Below, one piece after another: positions 36,337-45,604 of a stretch of DNA of 49,825 bases. This DNA comes from an uncultured Alphaproteobacteria bacterium (GTDB lineage: Bacteria; Pseudomonadota; Alphaproteobacteria; Methylaequorales; Methylaequoraceae): the NCBI GenBank assembly GCA_902526175.1, contig CABZJY010000009.1, forward strand, positions 1-49,825, written 5' to 3'. Both the position numbers and the translations under genes were made by a program. Numbering within the stretch: the first letter of the stretch is position 1; the number at the start of each line of letters is the position of its first letter. The notes beneath the pieces are model-generated. The model was given only the letters and a program-made list of their open reading frames with translations, was not told the origin of the DNA and ran no database searches.

Positions 36337-37473
36337 ATGTCTAAGCAAGATTTCTACGATGTTTTAGGAGTAAGCAAAGAGGTCGACAGCAATTCTTTAA
36401 AATCAGCGTACAGAAAACTTGCGATGAAATACCATCCAGACAAAAACCCTGGTGATTCTGAAGCAGAAAAGAAGTTTAAAGAGATTTCTGAAGCATATGA
36501 AGTTTTATCTAATCCAGAGAAAAAAGCTGCGTATGATCAATATGGGCATGACGCTTTCACAGGCCCTGGCGGCGGTCAAGGTGGGTTTTCTGAAGGTTTT
36601 GGATCGGGTTTTGGAAGTTTTTCAGATATTTTTGAAGATTTTTTTGGTGATGCAACCGGTCAAAGAAATAATGAAAGATTAAAAAGGGGTGAAGACTTAA
36701 AATATGAAATGTCAATTACTCTCAGGGATGCCTATCTAGGAGTAAAAAAAGAAATCAGCTACGATACTTTGGTATCTTGTACATCTTGCTCAGGAACTGG
36801 CTCAGAAAATAAGGATGGTATTGGCTCCTGCGGTTCATGCAGAGGTAGTGGTAGAATCAGGGCTTCTCAAGGATTCTTCACTGTTGAAAGAACATGTCCA
36901 GCATGTGGAGGAAGTGGCCAAGTAATCACTGATCCTTGTAGAGAATGTAATGGAGAAGGAAGACAAAGGAAAAACAAAAATATTGAAGTTAGTATACCTG
37001 CAGGCGTAGAGGAAGGAAGCAGAATAAGACTTGCTGGAGAAGGAACAGCAGGGCAAAATGGGGCTGAAGACGGGGACTTGTATATTTTTATAAGTATAGT
37101 ATCTCATGAGTTATTTGATAGAGATGGCACAAATATTTTCTGTAATGTGCCCATATCAATTTATGAAGCCTCACTCGGAGGCTCTGTTGAGGTTCCAACT
37201 GTTTCTGGAGGAAGAGCAAAAGTTAAAATTCCGGCCGGCACACAAAGTGGAGATCAGTTAAGACTATCAGGCAAAGGGATGCCAGCCTTGAGATCAGTTT
37301 CATTTGGAGATATGATTATAACGTTAAATGTTGAAATACCTAAAAATCTGTCGCAAAAACAAAAGGAGTTGTTAAAAGAATTTGATCAGCAATCCAACAG
37401 AGAGAACATACCTGAAAGTACTGGTTTTTTTGATAAGGTAAAGGATTTCTGGGATGAACTAAATAAAAAGTAA
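36337..37473 (+). CDS. dnaJ: Chaperone DnaJ (Hsp40)
   Basis: 378 residues, a full type I J-protein. The J domain has H-P-D at 33-35, a Gly/Phe-rich linker covers about 73-115, and four zinc-binding C-x-x-C-x-G-x-G type repeats follow ([32 protein letters not shown]). The C-terminal substrate-binding domain is complete. It stimulates DnaK ATPase. dapB starts 1 bp after its stop, so the two are probably cotranscribed. Confidence 0.99.
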   Translation: MSKQDFYDVLGVSKEVDSNSLKSAYRKLAMKYHPDKNPGDSEAEKKFKEISEAYEVLSNPEKKAAYDQYGHDAFTGPGGGQGGFSEGFGSGFGSFSDIFEDFFGDATGQRNNERLKRGEDLKYEMSITLRDAYLGVKKEISYDTLVSCTSCSGTGSENKDGIGSCGSCRGSGRIRASQGFFTVERTCPACGGSGQVITDPCRECNGEGRQRKNKNIEVSIPAGVEEGSRIRLAGEGTAGQNGAEDGDLYIFISIVSHELFDRDGTNIFCNVPISIYEASLGGSVEVPTVSGGRAKVKIPAGTQSGDQLRLSGKGMPALRSVSFGDMIITLNVEIPKNLSQKQKELLKEFDQQSNRENIPESTGFFDKVKDFWDELNKK

Positions 37474-37474
37474 G

Positions 37475-38260
37475 ATGGGAATAATAAATATCAGTATTAT
37501 AGGTGCATCAGGAAGGATGGGTATGGCCATAGTTGAGGAGTCAAAGAAAATTCCCAATTTCAAAATTAAATACTTAGTTGAGGCGAAAGGGCATGAAAGC
37601 GTAGGATCAACGCTAGATAATGTGATAGTTACAGACAGAGTTGAAAAAAGCATCAAAGAATCTGACGTGATAATAGATTTCTCCTCACCTAAATCCACTC
37701 TGAATTTGATGAAAAGCATTAATAGAAAAGATACTCCAGCTTTAGTAATTGGCACAACTGGGTTTACAAAAAAACAAGAAGAAGAATTTGGAATAGTAAA
37801 AAGAGGCCTTAAGGTTCTCAGAGCCTCAAATATGAGCATAGGTGTAAATTTGATGTTTAACCTTACTAAACAGTTAACAAAAATATTACCGGATGACGCA
37901 AATGTAGAGATTTTAGATACACATCATAAACTGAAAAAAGATACTCCCTCTGGGACTTCATTGACACTAGGAGAAGAAGTTAAGAGTGGAAAAAAAAATG
38001 GAAAAAATTTCAAATTCGAATTCAGAGGACAAAGTCAAAATAAGGACAGAAAAGAAAAAGAAATTGGTTTTTCTTCAATACGGGGTGGAGATGTGATCGG
38101 TGATCATTCGGTTTTCTTTTTTTTAGATGGAGAAAGAATTGAAATTATTCATAGAGCAAGTAATAGAAATATTTATGCTAAAGGCGCTTTAGTTGCAGCA
38201 AAATGGATTAAAAATCAAAAGCAAGGTTTATATTCTATGAAAGACCTTGTAAAAATTTAA
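37475..38260 (+). CDS. dapB: 4-hydroxy-tetrahydrodipicolinate reductase
   Basis: 261 residues. The N-terminal NAD(P)-binding loop is I-I-G-A-S-G-R-M-G, followed by V-I-I-D-F-S-S-P, V-I-G-T-T-G-F-T, and the active-site region D-T-H-H-K-L-K-K-D-T-P-S-G-T-S. It makes tetrahydrodipicolinate for lysine and peptidoglycan. The dnaK-dnaJ-dapB order is common in alphaproteobacteria. A lipoprotein gene follows 14 bp later with its own Shine-Dalgarno. Confidence 0.97.
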   Translation: MGIINISIIGASGRMGMAIVEESKKIPNFKIKYLVEAKGHESVGSTLDNVIVTDRVEKSIKESDVIIDFSSPKSTLNLMKSINRKDTPALVIGTTGFTKKQEEEFGIVKRGLKVLRASNMSIGVNLMFNLTKQLTKILPDDANVEILDTHHKLKKDTPSGTSLTLGEEVKSGKKNGKNFKFEFRGQSQNKDRKEKEIGFSSIRGGDVIGDHSVFFFLDGERIEIIHRASNRNIYAKGALVAAKWIKNQKQGLYSMKDLVKI

Positions 38261-38274
38261 AAAGGAGAAAATAC

Positions 38275-38823
38275 ATGTTAAAAAAAATATTATCCCTCTG
38301 TTTTATTATTTTTTTAACTAGTTCATGTGAGGAGAAACTGTCTCAGGAAGATGTTGATAATTATAAAGATATAATGGATATTAAGTTAGGGTACTTAGGC
38401 AATGCAATAATTATCCAAGGAAGACTTCTTGATGCTTACAATCTAAGAAGCGAAAGTGCGGATGAGGACCATTTTAAAGAAGCCGAAGAATTGATAAAAA
38501 GCAATTTAGATAGCTTTGGAAGGTCAGACGAATTAAAAGAACTTAACATTCCTAACTCAAAAAAAATAAGGGAGATACATAATTCTTTGATTGATGCATC
38601 TGATCTTTTAATGTCTGCAGTTAATATGCTTGAAGATCAAGCATGGCTTGGGGGGTCAGTAAGTTATGCTGAAACCGCAGTAGACAAGGCAAGGTTTAAT
38701 TTTCAAAGTGCTATTAAGGTTTTATACCAGCCAGAAGATAATATTGAGGTCAAGCCTATATTAGAACATAAAGAATACGATGTTGGAGAAATTCCAGATG
38801 CAAGTGATCAACTTAAAAAATAA
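38275..38823 (+). CDS. Predicted lipoprotein of unknown function
   Basis: 182 residues, not recognised. A signal peptide ends in the lipobox L-T-S-S-C with Cys18. The mature part is acidic and mostly helical in appearance, with segments such as L-I-K-S-N-L-D-S-F and L-I-D-A-S-D-L-L-M-S-A-V. There are no obvious catalytic motifs, and the tail is rich in Glu, Asp and Pro. A strong Shine-Dalgarno (AAAGGAG) precedes the ATG. It lies 14 bp after dapB and abuts the convergent DMT gene stop (38824) without any gap. The likely location is the periplasmic face of a membrane. Confidence 0.75.
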   Translation: MLKKILSLCFIIFLTSSCEEKLSQEDVDNYKDIMDIKLGYLGNAIIIQGRLLDAYNLRSESADEDHFKEAEELIKSNLDSFGRSDELKELNIPNSKKIREIHNSLIDASDLLMSAVNMLEDQAWLGGSVSYAETAVDKARFNFQSAIKVLYQPEDNIEVKPILEHKEYDVGEIPDASDQLKK

Positions 38824-39726
38824 TTAATTTCTCCCCCTATGAACAAAATAAAGACCGAACAGAATTATTGTTAGGCCAACAATAATTTGATTATTAATGT
38901 CTTCATTTAAAAAGAGGTAGGACCAGAGTATCCCAAAACAGGGAATTAAGAAATTACTCTGACTAGCAAAAACTGCCCCTTTTTTTTTAATTAAATAAAA
39001 AAATACAATTATAGCTGTTGCAGTGCAAAAAACACCTAAAACCAGTGAAGCAAATAAACTTTTTAATGATATTGATATGAGTATGTTGTGTATCGAATTA
39101 TTCTGACTAGAAATAATAAATGGCAGAGAAACAAAAGATAATATTGTTGCATAAATCGTTGAGGATGTTGCAATTTGTAATGAACTTAAGGTACGAACAC
39201 TCTTTACACAATTTGCTGATAGGGCATAACAAAATGCTGAAAAAAGTATTATAAGATTAACAAAATTATTTCGTGATAAGAACTCTGTATTAGGGAACTC
39301 AAAAAGAGCAATCATACCTAAAAAACCTAGAAAAAGACCAAAAAATACAGAAAAATTAGCTTTTTCTCCTGTTAATGAAAAATGTGAAATAATACATGTA
39401 AATAAAGGCATAGTACCAATTAGAGTACTTGCTACTACACTATCTACATACAACTCACCCCAACTAATTAAATTAAACGGAATAAAATTACCCACAAGGG
39501 CAATGAAGAACATTTTCCACAAATCTTGCTTTTCAAAAATTTGCTGTTTTGAAGAAAGCTTCAAAAAAATAGATAGAATAATTGACGCAATCAAAAGACG
39601 AAAAAAAGTAAGAATATATGGAGGCATTGTTTCAACGGACAGTTTTATAAATAAAAAAGAACTACCCCAAATGGCTGACAGAAAAAAAAGCCCAGTATAA
39701 TCAATTATTTGCGTTTTTTTTTTCAT
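38824..39726 (-). CDS. DMT-superfamily (EamA) permease
   Basis: 300 residues with about ten hydrophobic segments in two EamA repeats. It begins L-F-F-L-S-A-I-W-G-S-S-F-L-F-I-K, the typical EamA start, and has I-P-F-N-L-I-S-W-G-E at the repeat junction and L-G-V-F-C-T-A-T-A-I-I-V-F-F near residue 230. Such proteins export or import metabolites across the inner membrane; the substrate cannot be told from sequence. A 219-bp spacer with a perfect 11-bp dyad lies upstream of its start. Confidence 0.88.
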   Translation of the reverse strand: MKKKTQIIDYTGLFFLSAIWGSSFLFIKLSVETMPPYILTFFRLLIASIILSIFLKLSSKQQIFEKQDLWKMFFIALVGNFIPFNLISWGELYVDSVVASTLIGTMPLFTCIISHFSLTGEKANFSVFFGLFLGFLGMIALFEFPNTEFLSRNNFVNLIILFSAFCYALSANCVKSVRTLSSLQIATSSTIYATILSFVSLPFIISSQNNSIHNILISISLKSLFASLVLGVFCTATAIIVFFYLIKKKGAVFASQSNFLIPCFGILWSYLFLNEDINNQIIVGLTIILFGLYFVHRGRN

Positions 39727-39768
39727 AAATTAGTTCTTTAAAGATAAAAAATGAACCTTACACTAAAC

Positions 39769-39801
39769 TTATAATACTAGCTAATGATATTAGTATTATA
39801 A
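39769..39801. promoter_or_regulatory. Perfect 11-bp inverted repeat, possible operator
   Basis: Arms TTATAATACTA (39769-39779) and TAGTATTATAA (39791-39801) are exact inverse complements around an 11-base centre. It lies 42 bp upstream of the DMT permease ATG. There is no U-run, so a terminator is unlikely; a regulator-binding site or structured leader is possible. The motif also contains -10-like TATAAT sequence on the plus strand. Confidence 0.5.
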
Positions 39802-39919
39802 TTAGAGTTCATTAGAGCATATAGGCCAGTAAAATGTCTTAATGAACATTTCAATCGGATGTAGCAATAGTCACATTACAATGTACGTCAAAGATGAGAG
39901 GTAATTTGTATTCTAGTTC

Positions 39920-39931
39920 ACAATTAATTGT
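39920..39931. repeat. 12-bp perfect palindrome in the DMT/DUF2244 spacer
   Basis: ACAATTAATTGT, 14 bp before the DUF2244 stop. The rest of the 219-bp spacer (39727-39945) holds no gene, tRNA or terminator that I can recognise; similar short sequences around TGTACGT occur twice about 50 bp apart. Confidence 0.4.
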
Positions 39932-39945
39932 ACGTTAAATAATAA

Positions 39946-40425
39946 TTAGATTGTCTGTGATTCTCTAAAAGATCTTAATGAGGAAGAAATCTTTTTTTCA
40001 AGTTTTTGTTTATCATAATTATTAAGAAAAGAACCTACTGAAACTGATTTATCTTTAGAGTGAATCATAAGTTGCTTATGATTACTATTTATGTCCACAA
40101 TTTCTGTTTTTGCCCAATACGGGTTTAACTCCCATATCTGCATCTTGCCGGAGGGAAAGGAACGAAGAATCCTTAGTTTTTGCGAGATAATTTGAAACCT
40201 TTCATACATTTCACCACTTCTATAGTTTATTTTGAAAGCAAAATATATCAAGACTATATCTAACCCTAAAAATCCAAATACTGGCCAAGCGCCTAAAAAC
40301 CAAAAGATTGCTCCACCCGTTAAACATATAAAGGTTATAATACACATTAATATCGTAAAGCCTTTTTTTGAAAGGCTCCTGTGAGGGAAAATTGTTAAAT
40401 TTAGAAAATCGTGTTTATTTAACAT
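39946..40425 (-). CDS. DUF2244 family membrane protein
   Basis: 159 residues from the ATG at 40425. A start 26 codons earlier is possible but would run into the divergent kinase gene and lacks family likeness. The segment F-P-H-R-S-L-S-K-K-G-F matches the DUF2244 signature (N/H-R-S-L-S-x-x-G-F). Two hydrophobic segments follow (about 21-70), then a cytoplasmic-type domain with R-S-F-P-S-G-K-M-Q-I-W-E-L-N-P-Y-W-A. The function of the family is unknown. It diverges from the kinase gene over 68 bp. Confidence 0.8.
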   Translation of the reverse strand: MLNKHDFLNLTIFPHRSLSKKGFTILMCIITFICLTGGAIFWFLGAWPVFGFLGLDIVLIYFAFKINYRSGEMYERFQIISQKLRILRSFPSGKMQIWELNPYWAKTEIVDINSNHKQLMIHSKDKSVSVGSFLNNYDKQKLEKKISSSLRSFRESQTI

Positions 40426-40493
40426 AGTACTGATATGGTATATTAGACTAAATAATAAAGAAATAAATTTATTTACAAAATGTCTGTAAAAAT

Positions 40494-41459
40494 ATGAGTG
40501 CAAAACAAAAAATAATTATGGGAATGGGTAACGCAGTGTTGGATGTATTAATTCCATGCGACGATCATGAAATCATGCAAATGAAATTAAAAAAGGGAAT
40601 TATGACTGTAGTAGAAAAAGATGAATCTTCGGTAATTTTAGAAAAAGTAAAAGCCATCAAAAAAACTTCTGGGGGCTCTGTTGCAAATTCAATCGTTGGA
40701 ATTTCTGAATTAGGTGGAGATGCTGTTTTTTGTGGGAGAGTTAAAGAAGATGATTTAGGCATTGAGTTTATAAAAGATATTGAAAAAGCAAAAGTAAGAT
40801 TTTTGTGCAAGCCATCAAAAGATGGAATTCCAACAGCTAAATGTTTGATTTTTATTACTCCGGATGGAGAAAGAACAATGCAAACCTTTCTTGGGGCAAG
40901 TGTTAATCTATCCGAAAATGATATAATTGAATCACATTTCAAAAATGTAAGCATGCTATTTATTGAAGGATATTTGTGGAGCTCTGAGTCTGCTCGAAAA
41001 GCAATTAAAAAAGCGGTGCAAATTGCAAAAAACTTTAAAATAAAAGTAATTTTTTCATTATCAGATCCTCAGCTAGTAAAATCTTTTAGAAATGAATTTC
41101 TTGATTTTATAAAATTAGACACAGACATTGTCATTGGAAATAATGTAGAATTTTGCGCACTTTACAATCTAAATAATGATAATCAAATTCAAACAACTTT
41201 AACTGAACACTCAAATAAAGTGAATGTTGTAACAACTGGTAAAGAAGGGGCTTTTTGCGTATTAAATCAAGAAGTTATAAAAGTAAATGCAATTGCAAAT
41301 ATACCCATTATTGATACTACTGGAGCAGGTGATCTTTTTGCAGCCGGATTTATTAATTCATATAATAATGGATTTTCAATTGAAAGATCATTACAAAACG
41401 GGTGCGAACTGGCAGCAAAAATTATTCAACAATTTGGTGCTAGACTAGAAAAATCATAA
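40494..41459 (+). CDS. PfkB-family carbohydrate/nucleoside kinase (adenosine-kinase-like)
   Basis: 321 residues. It shows M-G-N-A-V-L-D-V-L near the start, the G-G-S-V-A-N-S-I motif, and the PfkB signature D-T-T-G-A-G-D-L-F-A-A-G-F near the C-terminus with the catalytic base Asp. The family phosphorylates sugars or nucleosides; position beside DUF2244 and the overall pattern fit alphaproteobacterial adenosine-kinase-like proteins, but the substrate is inferred. An extended -10-like TGGTATATT lies at 40436-40444. The gene converges on the double glycosyltransferase with a 26-bp gap. Confidence 0.88.
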   Translation: MSAKQKIIMGMGNAVLDVLIPCDDHEIMQMKLKKGIMTVVEKDESSVILEKVKAIKKTSGGSVANSIVGISELGGDAVFCGRVKEDDLGIEFIKDIEKAKVRFLCKPSKDGIPTAKCLIFITPDGERTMQTFLGASVNLSENDIIESHFKNVSMLFIEGYLWSSESARKAIKKAVQIAKNFKIKVIFSLSDPQLVKSFRNEFLDFIKLDTDIVIGNNVEFCALYNLNNDNQIQTTLTEHSNKVNVVTTGKEGAFCVLNQEVIKVNAIANIPIIDTTGAGDLFAAGFINSYNNGFSIERSLQNGCELAAKIIQQFGARLEKS

Positions 41460-41485
41460 AATAAAAAACAGCTAAAAAACATAAA

Positions 41486-43426
41486 TTATCTTATTTTACG
41501 CAATAACTTATTAATAGTTTCTTTAACGACAGAAACCGGAATATTCTCTATTTTTGTAGAGTTCGAAAATTGGAATGCCTCTATTGGTATGTTAATTTTA
41601 GAATTATACGGCTGAAACTTTGATGCTTTTGTTGGGCCAAATAATGTCATCATAGGAATATCTGAGATGGATAATAAATGGCCACAACCAGAATCATTCG
41701 CTATTCCAAATAGACTGTGTTTCGATAAAAAATATGTATGTGCAGCAGTTGGGGTTTTAATCAATTTATTTTGTAGAGGAAAAATAGAAAAAGGTACTTC
41801 CCTTTTTAATTGTTCATAGTCCTTCAATTCATTTGGTCCAAGAAAGAAAACAGGAATAAGTTTTTTACTGTATAAATATTTTGCTATTTCAATGTAATTT
41901 TTTAGTGGCCAGCATTTTTTTTCAACTGAAGCACCAGGACAGATTGAAACTTTTTTCTGTAAAGTTTTATGAAAAATTTTTTTGGTTAATTCTTTAGTAT
42001 GTCTATTTGCTTTTATAATTGGTAACCTTAATTTATTTGATGCACCTATCAATTGACCTAGGCTAAATAATTGCTTTGTTAAGTTTGTCTTTGACTTTTC
42101 CGCTGGTTTAATGTCTGAAAATAAGAAATTAGCTGTTTGAGAAATAAATAATTTTGTCTTTAATTTTTTTAATATAAGAGTTGTTAGAACTCTTTTTTGT
42201 GTATCAATAATGATATCGAACTCTTCTTTTATTTTTGGTGGTTTAAACAATTCAATTACTCTAGACCCTATATTTTGATTTTCCAAAATTTCATCAATTA
42301 AATTATCAGAAATAAAACTCAAGGAATTATTGAAAACTGTCTCGCCCTTACCTGCAAGCCACGTGATTTTGGCATTTGGGAAACGAGCTCTGATAGACTG
42401 TATTAAAGGTACTTTAATTAGTGCATCACCAAGCAAATCAAGGCCAACATAAATTAATATTTTTTTTTTTGTCAAATCTTTTTTTTCAGGCCTTTTAATA
42501 TTTTCATCAAATACCCAAGTCTTTAAAACTTCATTTTTTACCATCTTTGTTGAGGGATTAGGTGTTACGTAGGAAAGCAAAAATTTTATAAAACTTAATG
42601 AAAAAAAAGAGTATCCAAGATTTCTTCTTTTCCATTTCCAACATCTTCTAAGAATATTATTTAAGACTTTTTTTTGTAATACTTTGTCAATAGAGGTATT
42701 TTCAGTCAAAAAATTTAAAGTTACCACTGATAAATCATGCAGTGTTTGAGCATGATTATTGATTATTCTGTTTGTACGATTTTTTGGAGCACAACAAATA
42801 ATAGTTTTATTAAGTCCGATTATAAATTTCTTCTTATGCTTTAGAAAATAACCAGACACCCTTAGTGGTATAGAAAAATCTTGCACAAATACTTTATCGT
42901 CAGCGCCAGATATATTTTTTAATACAGATGTTTTTATCATCATATTGCTTGAGCCACCCCATCCACGGGATATTATCTCATGAAATGCATTTTTGAATAT
43001 TTTTGTAGGATATCGTCTGGTATTAAATTTATATTTAGTGTGATTAGATTTCCATATCCAGTGCCCATACATTAAATCAAGGTTATGAGTATCCATTTCG
43101 TTCTTCATAAAAGTAGAGATATTAGGCGAAAGTACATCATCTCCATCTAGAAACTTTACGTGTGAATATTTTATATATCTAATACAATTATTTATGGCTA
43201 CACTCGGACCGGTGTTTTCCTGAGTTATAACTTTGTAGTCAATGTTATTCTTTTGTTGAAGAGCTCTTTTTACATACTCCAAAGATTTATCAGTTGATCC
43301 ATCGTCAATAATTATTAGTTGATTATTTTTTTTTAAGTATTTGAAAACAGATTCCAGTGTATCAACTATAAAGCTTTCTTTGTTGTAAAGTGTGATTATA
43401 AAAGAAATACCACTTGGAAAATTCAT
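41486..43426 (-). CDS. Two-domain glycosyltransferase: GT2 fused to GT9 (heptosyltransferase type)
   Basis: 646 residues with two enzymes in one chain. Residues about 5-300 are GT2: S-F-I-I-T-L-Y-N-K-E, I-I-I-D-D-G-S-T-D-K-S at 38-48, and D-G-D-D at 94-97 as the metal-binding acidic motif. Residues about 321-646 are GT9: I-L-I-Y-V-G-L-D-L-L-G-D-A-L-I, C-P-G-A-S-V-E-K-K-C-W-P, and N-D-S-G-C-G-H-L-L-S-I-S-D-I-P, typical of ADP-heptose:LPS transferases. GT9 usually uses ADP-heptose for LPS core; the GT2 donor is unknown. A role in LPS or surface glycan synthesis is inferred. It is a single gene downstream of phoB with a 46-bp gap. Confidence 0.88.
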   Translation of the reverse strand: MNFPSGISFIITLYNKESFIVDTLESVFKYLKKNNQLIIIDDGSTDKSLEYVKRALQQKNNIDYKVITQENTGPSVAINNCIRYIKYSHVKFLDGDDVLSPNISTFMKNEMDTHNLDLMYGHWIWKSNHTKYKFNTRRYPTKIFKNAFHEIISRGWGGSSNMMIKTSVLKNISGADDKVFVQDFSIPLRVSGYFLKHKKKFIIGLNKTIICCAPKNRTNRIINNHAQTLHDLSVVTLNFLTENTSIDKVLQKKVLNNILRRCWKWKRRNLGYSFFSLSFIKFLLSYVTPNPSTKMVKNEVLKTWVFDENIKRPEKKDLTKKKILIYVGLDLLGDALIKVPLIQSIRARFPNAKITWLAGKGETVFNNSLSFISDNLIDEILENQNIGSRVIELFKPPKIKEEFDIIIDTQKRVLTTLILKKLKTKLFISQTANFLFSDIKPAEKSKTNLTKQLFSLGQLIGASNKLRLPIIKANRHTKELTKKIFHKTLQKKVSICPGASVEKKCWPLKNYIEIAKYLYSKKLIPVFFLGPNELKDYEQLKREVPFSIFPLQNKLIKTPTAAHTYFLSKHSLFGIANDSGCGHLLSISDIPMMTLFGPTKASKFQPYNSKINIPIEAFQFSNSTKIENIPVSVVKETINKLLRKIR

Positions 43427-43472
43427 GTTTAAGTTTAGAAAAATTTTTTTAAATGCACAATAGCATTATAGT

Positions 43473-44162
43473 CTATTCGAGATCTAGAGAGTATCCTGCA
43501 GATCTGACCGTACGGATAGCATCTGGAAGGTTCGGTAAGTTAATAGCTTTTCTTAACCTTCGTATGTGAGTATCAACTGTTCGAAACTCAACAAATATTC
43601 CATGACCCCAAACTGAATCTAAAAGTTGTTCTCTACTAAACACTCTTTTTGGATTTTCCATAAAAAATTTTAAAAGTTTAAATTCGGTTGGTCCTAAATT
43701 AATTCTTTTTTTATCTCTATATGCCTTGTGTTCTTTTAGATCTAAAAAGAGATCAGACACAATTAAACTTAAATTATCACTCTTATTTCTTGAATGTCGT
43801 CTCAGAAGTGCATTAATTCTTGCAATTAATTCATTTGGGCTAAAAGGCTTTACTATATAATCATCAGCTCCCGCCTCAAGTCCAGTAATTTTATTGTCTT
43901 CATCCCCTTTTGCTGTAAGAAATATTACAGGTATATTTTTAGTCAATTTATTCTGTCTTATTTGTCTACATATTTCTAAACCTGATGGTTCAGGCATCAT
44001 CCAATCTAGAATCAACAAATCAGGAATAAGCTCCTTAATAAGAATCAAGCCTTCTTCCCCTGTGCTTGCAGACTTAACATTAAATCCTTTTTTTTTGAGA
44101 TTATATGTTAACATTGGAAGTAATGATTCGTCATCTTCAACTATAAGAATAGTATTTCCCAC
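43473..44162 (-). CDS. phoB: Phosphate regulon response regulator PhoB
   Basis: 229 residues from a GTG start. The receiver domain has the acidic pocket E-D-D at 9-11, the phospho-acceptor Asp53 in L-D-W-M-M-P, T-A-K at the switch and V-K-P-F. The OmpR-type winged helix follows with F-K-L-L-K-F-F-M-E-N-P-K-R-V-F-S-R-E-Q-L-L and V-D-T-H-I-R-R-L-R-K-A-I. It activates promoters carrying Pho boxes, such as the one before pstS. It starts 1 bp after the phoU stop. The sensor gene phoR is not in the window. Confidence 0.95.
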   Translation of the reverse strand: MGNTILIVEDDESLLPMLTYNLKKKGFNVKSASTGEEGLILIKELIPDLLILDWMMPEPSGLEICRQIRQNKLTKNIPVIFLTAKGDEDNKITGLEAGADDYIVKPFSPNELIARINALLRRHSRNKSDNLSLIVSDLFLDLKEHKAYRDKKRINLGPTEFKLLKFFMENPKRVFSREQLLDSVWGHGIFVEFRTVDTHIRRLRKAINLPNLPDAIRTVRSAGYSLDLE

Positions 44163-44163
44163 T

Positions 44164-44826
44164 TTATCTAACTTTCCCAGAAATACTATAACGCACTTCT
44201 TTTGAAATATTTTTAACTAGGTCACCAATTCTTTCAAACTCCTTAGCAATAAAATTAATTTCTATAAAAAACTTGCATTCCTTTTGCTCATTGCTCTTTG
44301 ATATATCGTCCAGGTTTTTCTTACAAATTTCAGAAAATAATTCGTTGCAAAGCATATCTTTCCTTAAAACTTCTTTTGCCATTTCATTGGAAGGTTCTTT
44401 ATAAAGATTGATAACTGTTGAAAAATTCTCACCAACAAGTTTTCCAAGTGCTTCTAAGTCCATCTTGCTTGAAAAATATTCAGGAATTTTAATTTGATGG
44501 TCAATTTTTTTAGTTATATTGACTATATGGTCGGCGATTCTCTCTAAAATACCAGATATTTTTAAGGTGATAAGAACGGCCCTGAGGTCATCAGCCATTG
44601 GCTGACGTTTACTGAGAACATTTAAGGTGAATGATCTTAATTTTTTTTCTAGCTTGTTAATTTCTTCTTCTGTTCTAAAAATACCATTAATTAGATTTGT
44701 ATTTTTACTCGACACCAGACCAACTACATCGACAAGTAATTTATCAATGTATATAGACATTTCTCCAATCATTGTTTTACATTGATCTAAATCTAAATCA
44801 TAATTTGTTACAATATGTTTTTCCAC
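44164..44826 (-). CDS. phoU: Phosphate transport system regulator PhoU
   Basis: 220 residues, all-helical, two PhoU repeats. The pattern I-L-E-R-I-A-D-H-I-V-N-I and, in the second repeat, E-F-E-R-I-G-D-L-V-K-N-I gives the E/D-x-x-x-D metal-binding motifs of PhoU. PhoU links the Pst transporter to PhoR and keeps the regulon off when phosphate is plentiful. It lies 7 bp after pstB and 1 bp before phoB. Confidence 0.95.
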   Translation of the reverse strand: MEKHIVTNYDLDLDQCKTMIGEMSIYIDKLLVDVVGLVSSKNTNLINGIFRTEEEINKLEKKLRSFTLNVLSKRQPMADDLRAVLITLKISGILERIADHIVNITKKIDHQIKIPEYFSSKMDLEALGKLVGENFSTVINLYKEPSNEMAKEVLRKDMLCNELFSEICKKNLDDISKSNEQKECKFFIEINFIAKEFERIGDLVKNISKEVRYSISGKVR

Positions 44827-44833
44827 TTTATCT

Positions 44834-45604
44834 TTATCCTATCCTTCCTGTTATGTAGTCTTGTGTTTGTTTATTTTTAGGATTTTGAAAAATTTTTGAT
44901 GTTTCTCCAAATTCAATTAAATTCCCCATATGAAAATATGCAGTTTGTTGTGACACACGAGCTGCCTGTTGCATTGAATGAGTTACTATAACGATTGTAT
45001 AATTTTGCATTAACTCATCAATTAATTCCTCAATAACTGCTGTTGCAATAGGATCAAGTGCAGAACATGGTTCATCCATTAAAATTATTTCAGGACTCAC
45101 TGCAATTGCTCGAGCAATACAAAGTCTTTGTTGCTGTCCTCCAGAAAGTGAGGTTCCTGGTTCATTCATTCTATCCTTAACTTCATTAAATAGTCCTGCT
45201 TTTTGCAAACTTCTTACAACCAAATCTTCAAGCTCTTCTTTGCTATTCGTTAAGCCGTGTATTTGAGGACCGTATGCAACATTGTCAAAAATACTTTTAG
45301 GAAATGGATTAGGCTTTTGAAAAACCATTCCAACTCTCGCTCTCAGTAAAACTGGATCAAGTGTAGCTTTATAAATATCATCGTTGTCTATCAAAACTTT
45401 TCCAGTTATTCGGCAGATATCAATTGTATCGTTCATTCTATTGATGCATCTCAAAAAAGTTGACTTTCCGCATCCACTTGGACCGATCAGAGAAGTAACC
45501 TGATTTTCAAAAATTTCTAAATTTACATCTTTAATAGCTTGCTTATCTCCATAAAAAACACTTACTTTTTTTGTTAATACTTTTATGTTTTTTTTATTTA
45601 CCAT
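44834..45604 (-). CDS. pstB: Phosphate ABC transporter ATPase PstB
   Basis: 256 residues. Walker A is G-P-S-G-C-G-K-S-T, the Q-loop is in V-F-Q-K-P-N-P-F-P, the signature is [14 protein letters not shown], Walker B is [13 protein letters not shown], and the switch His is in I-V-T-H-S-M-Q-Q-A. This matches PstB specifically ([13 protein letters not shown]). Its ATG overlaps the end of pstA by 7 bp. Confidence 0.98.
   Translation of the reverse strand: MVNKKNIKVLTKKVSVFYGDKQAIKDVNLEIFENQVTSLIGPSGCGKSTFLRCINRMNDTIDICRITGKVLIDNDDIYKATLDPVLLRARVGMVFQKPNPFPKSIFDNVAYGPQIHGLTNSKEELEDLVVRSLQKAGLFNEVKDRMNEPGTSLSGGQQQRLCIARAIAVSPEIILMDEPCSALDPIATAVIEELIDELMQNYTIVIVTHSMQQAARVSQQTAYFHMGNLIEFGETSKIFQNPKNKQTQDYITGRIG

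Noticed and set aside
39769-39801. Rho-independent terminator from the 11-bp dyad
   Set aside because: The stem is almost purely A/T and no U-tract follows on either strand. It lies upstream of the DMT permease start and 145 bp beyond the DUF2244 stop, not directly behind any stop codon.
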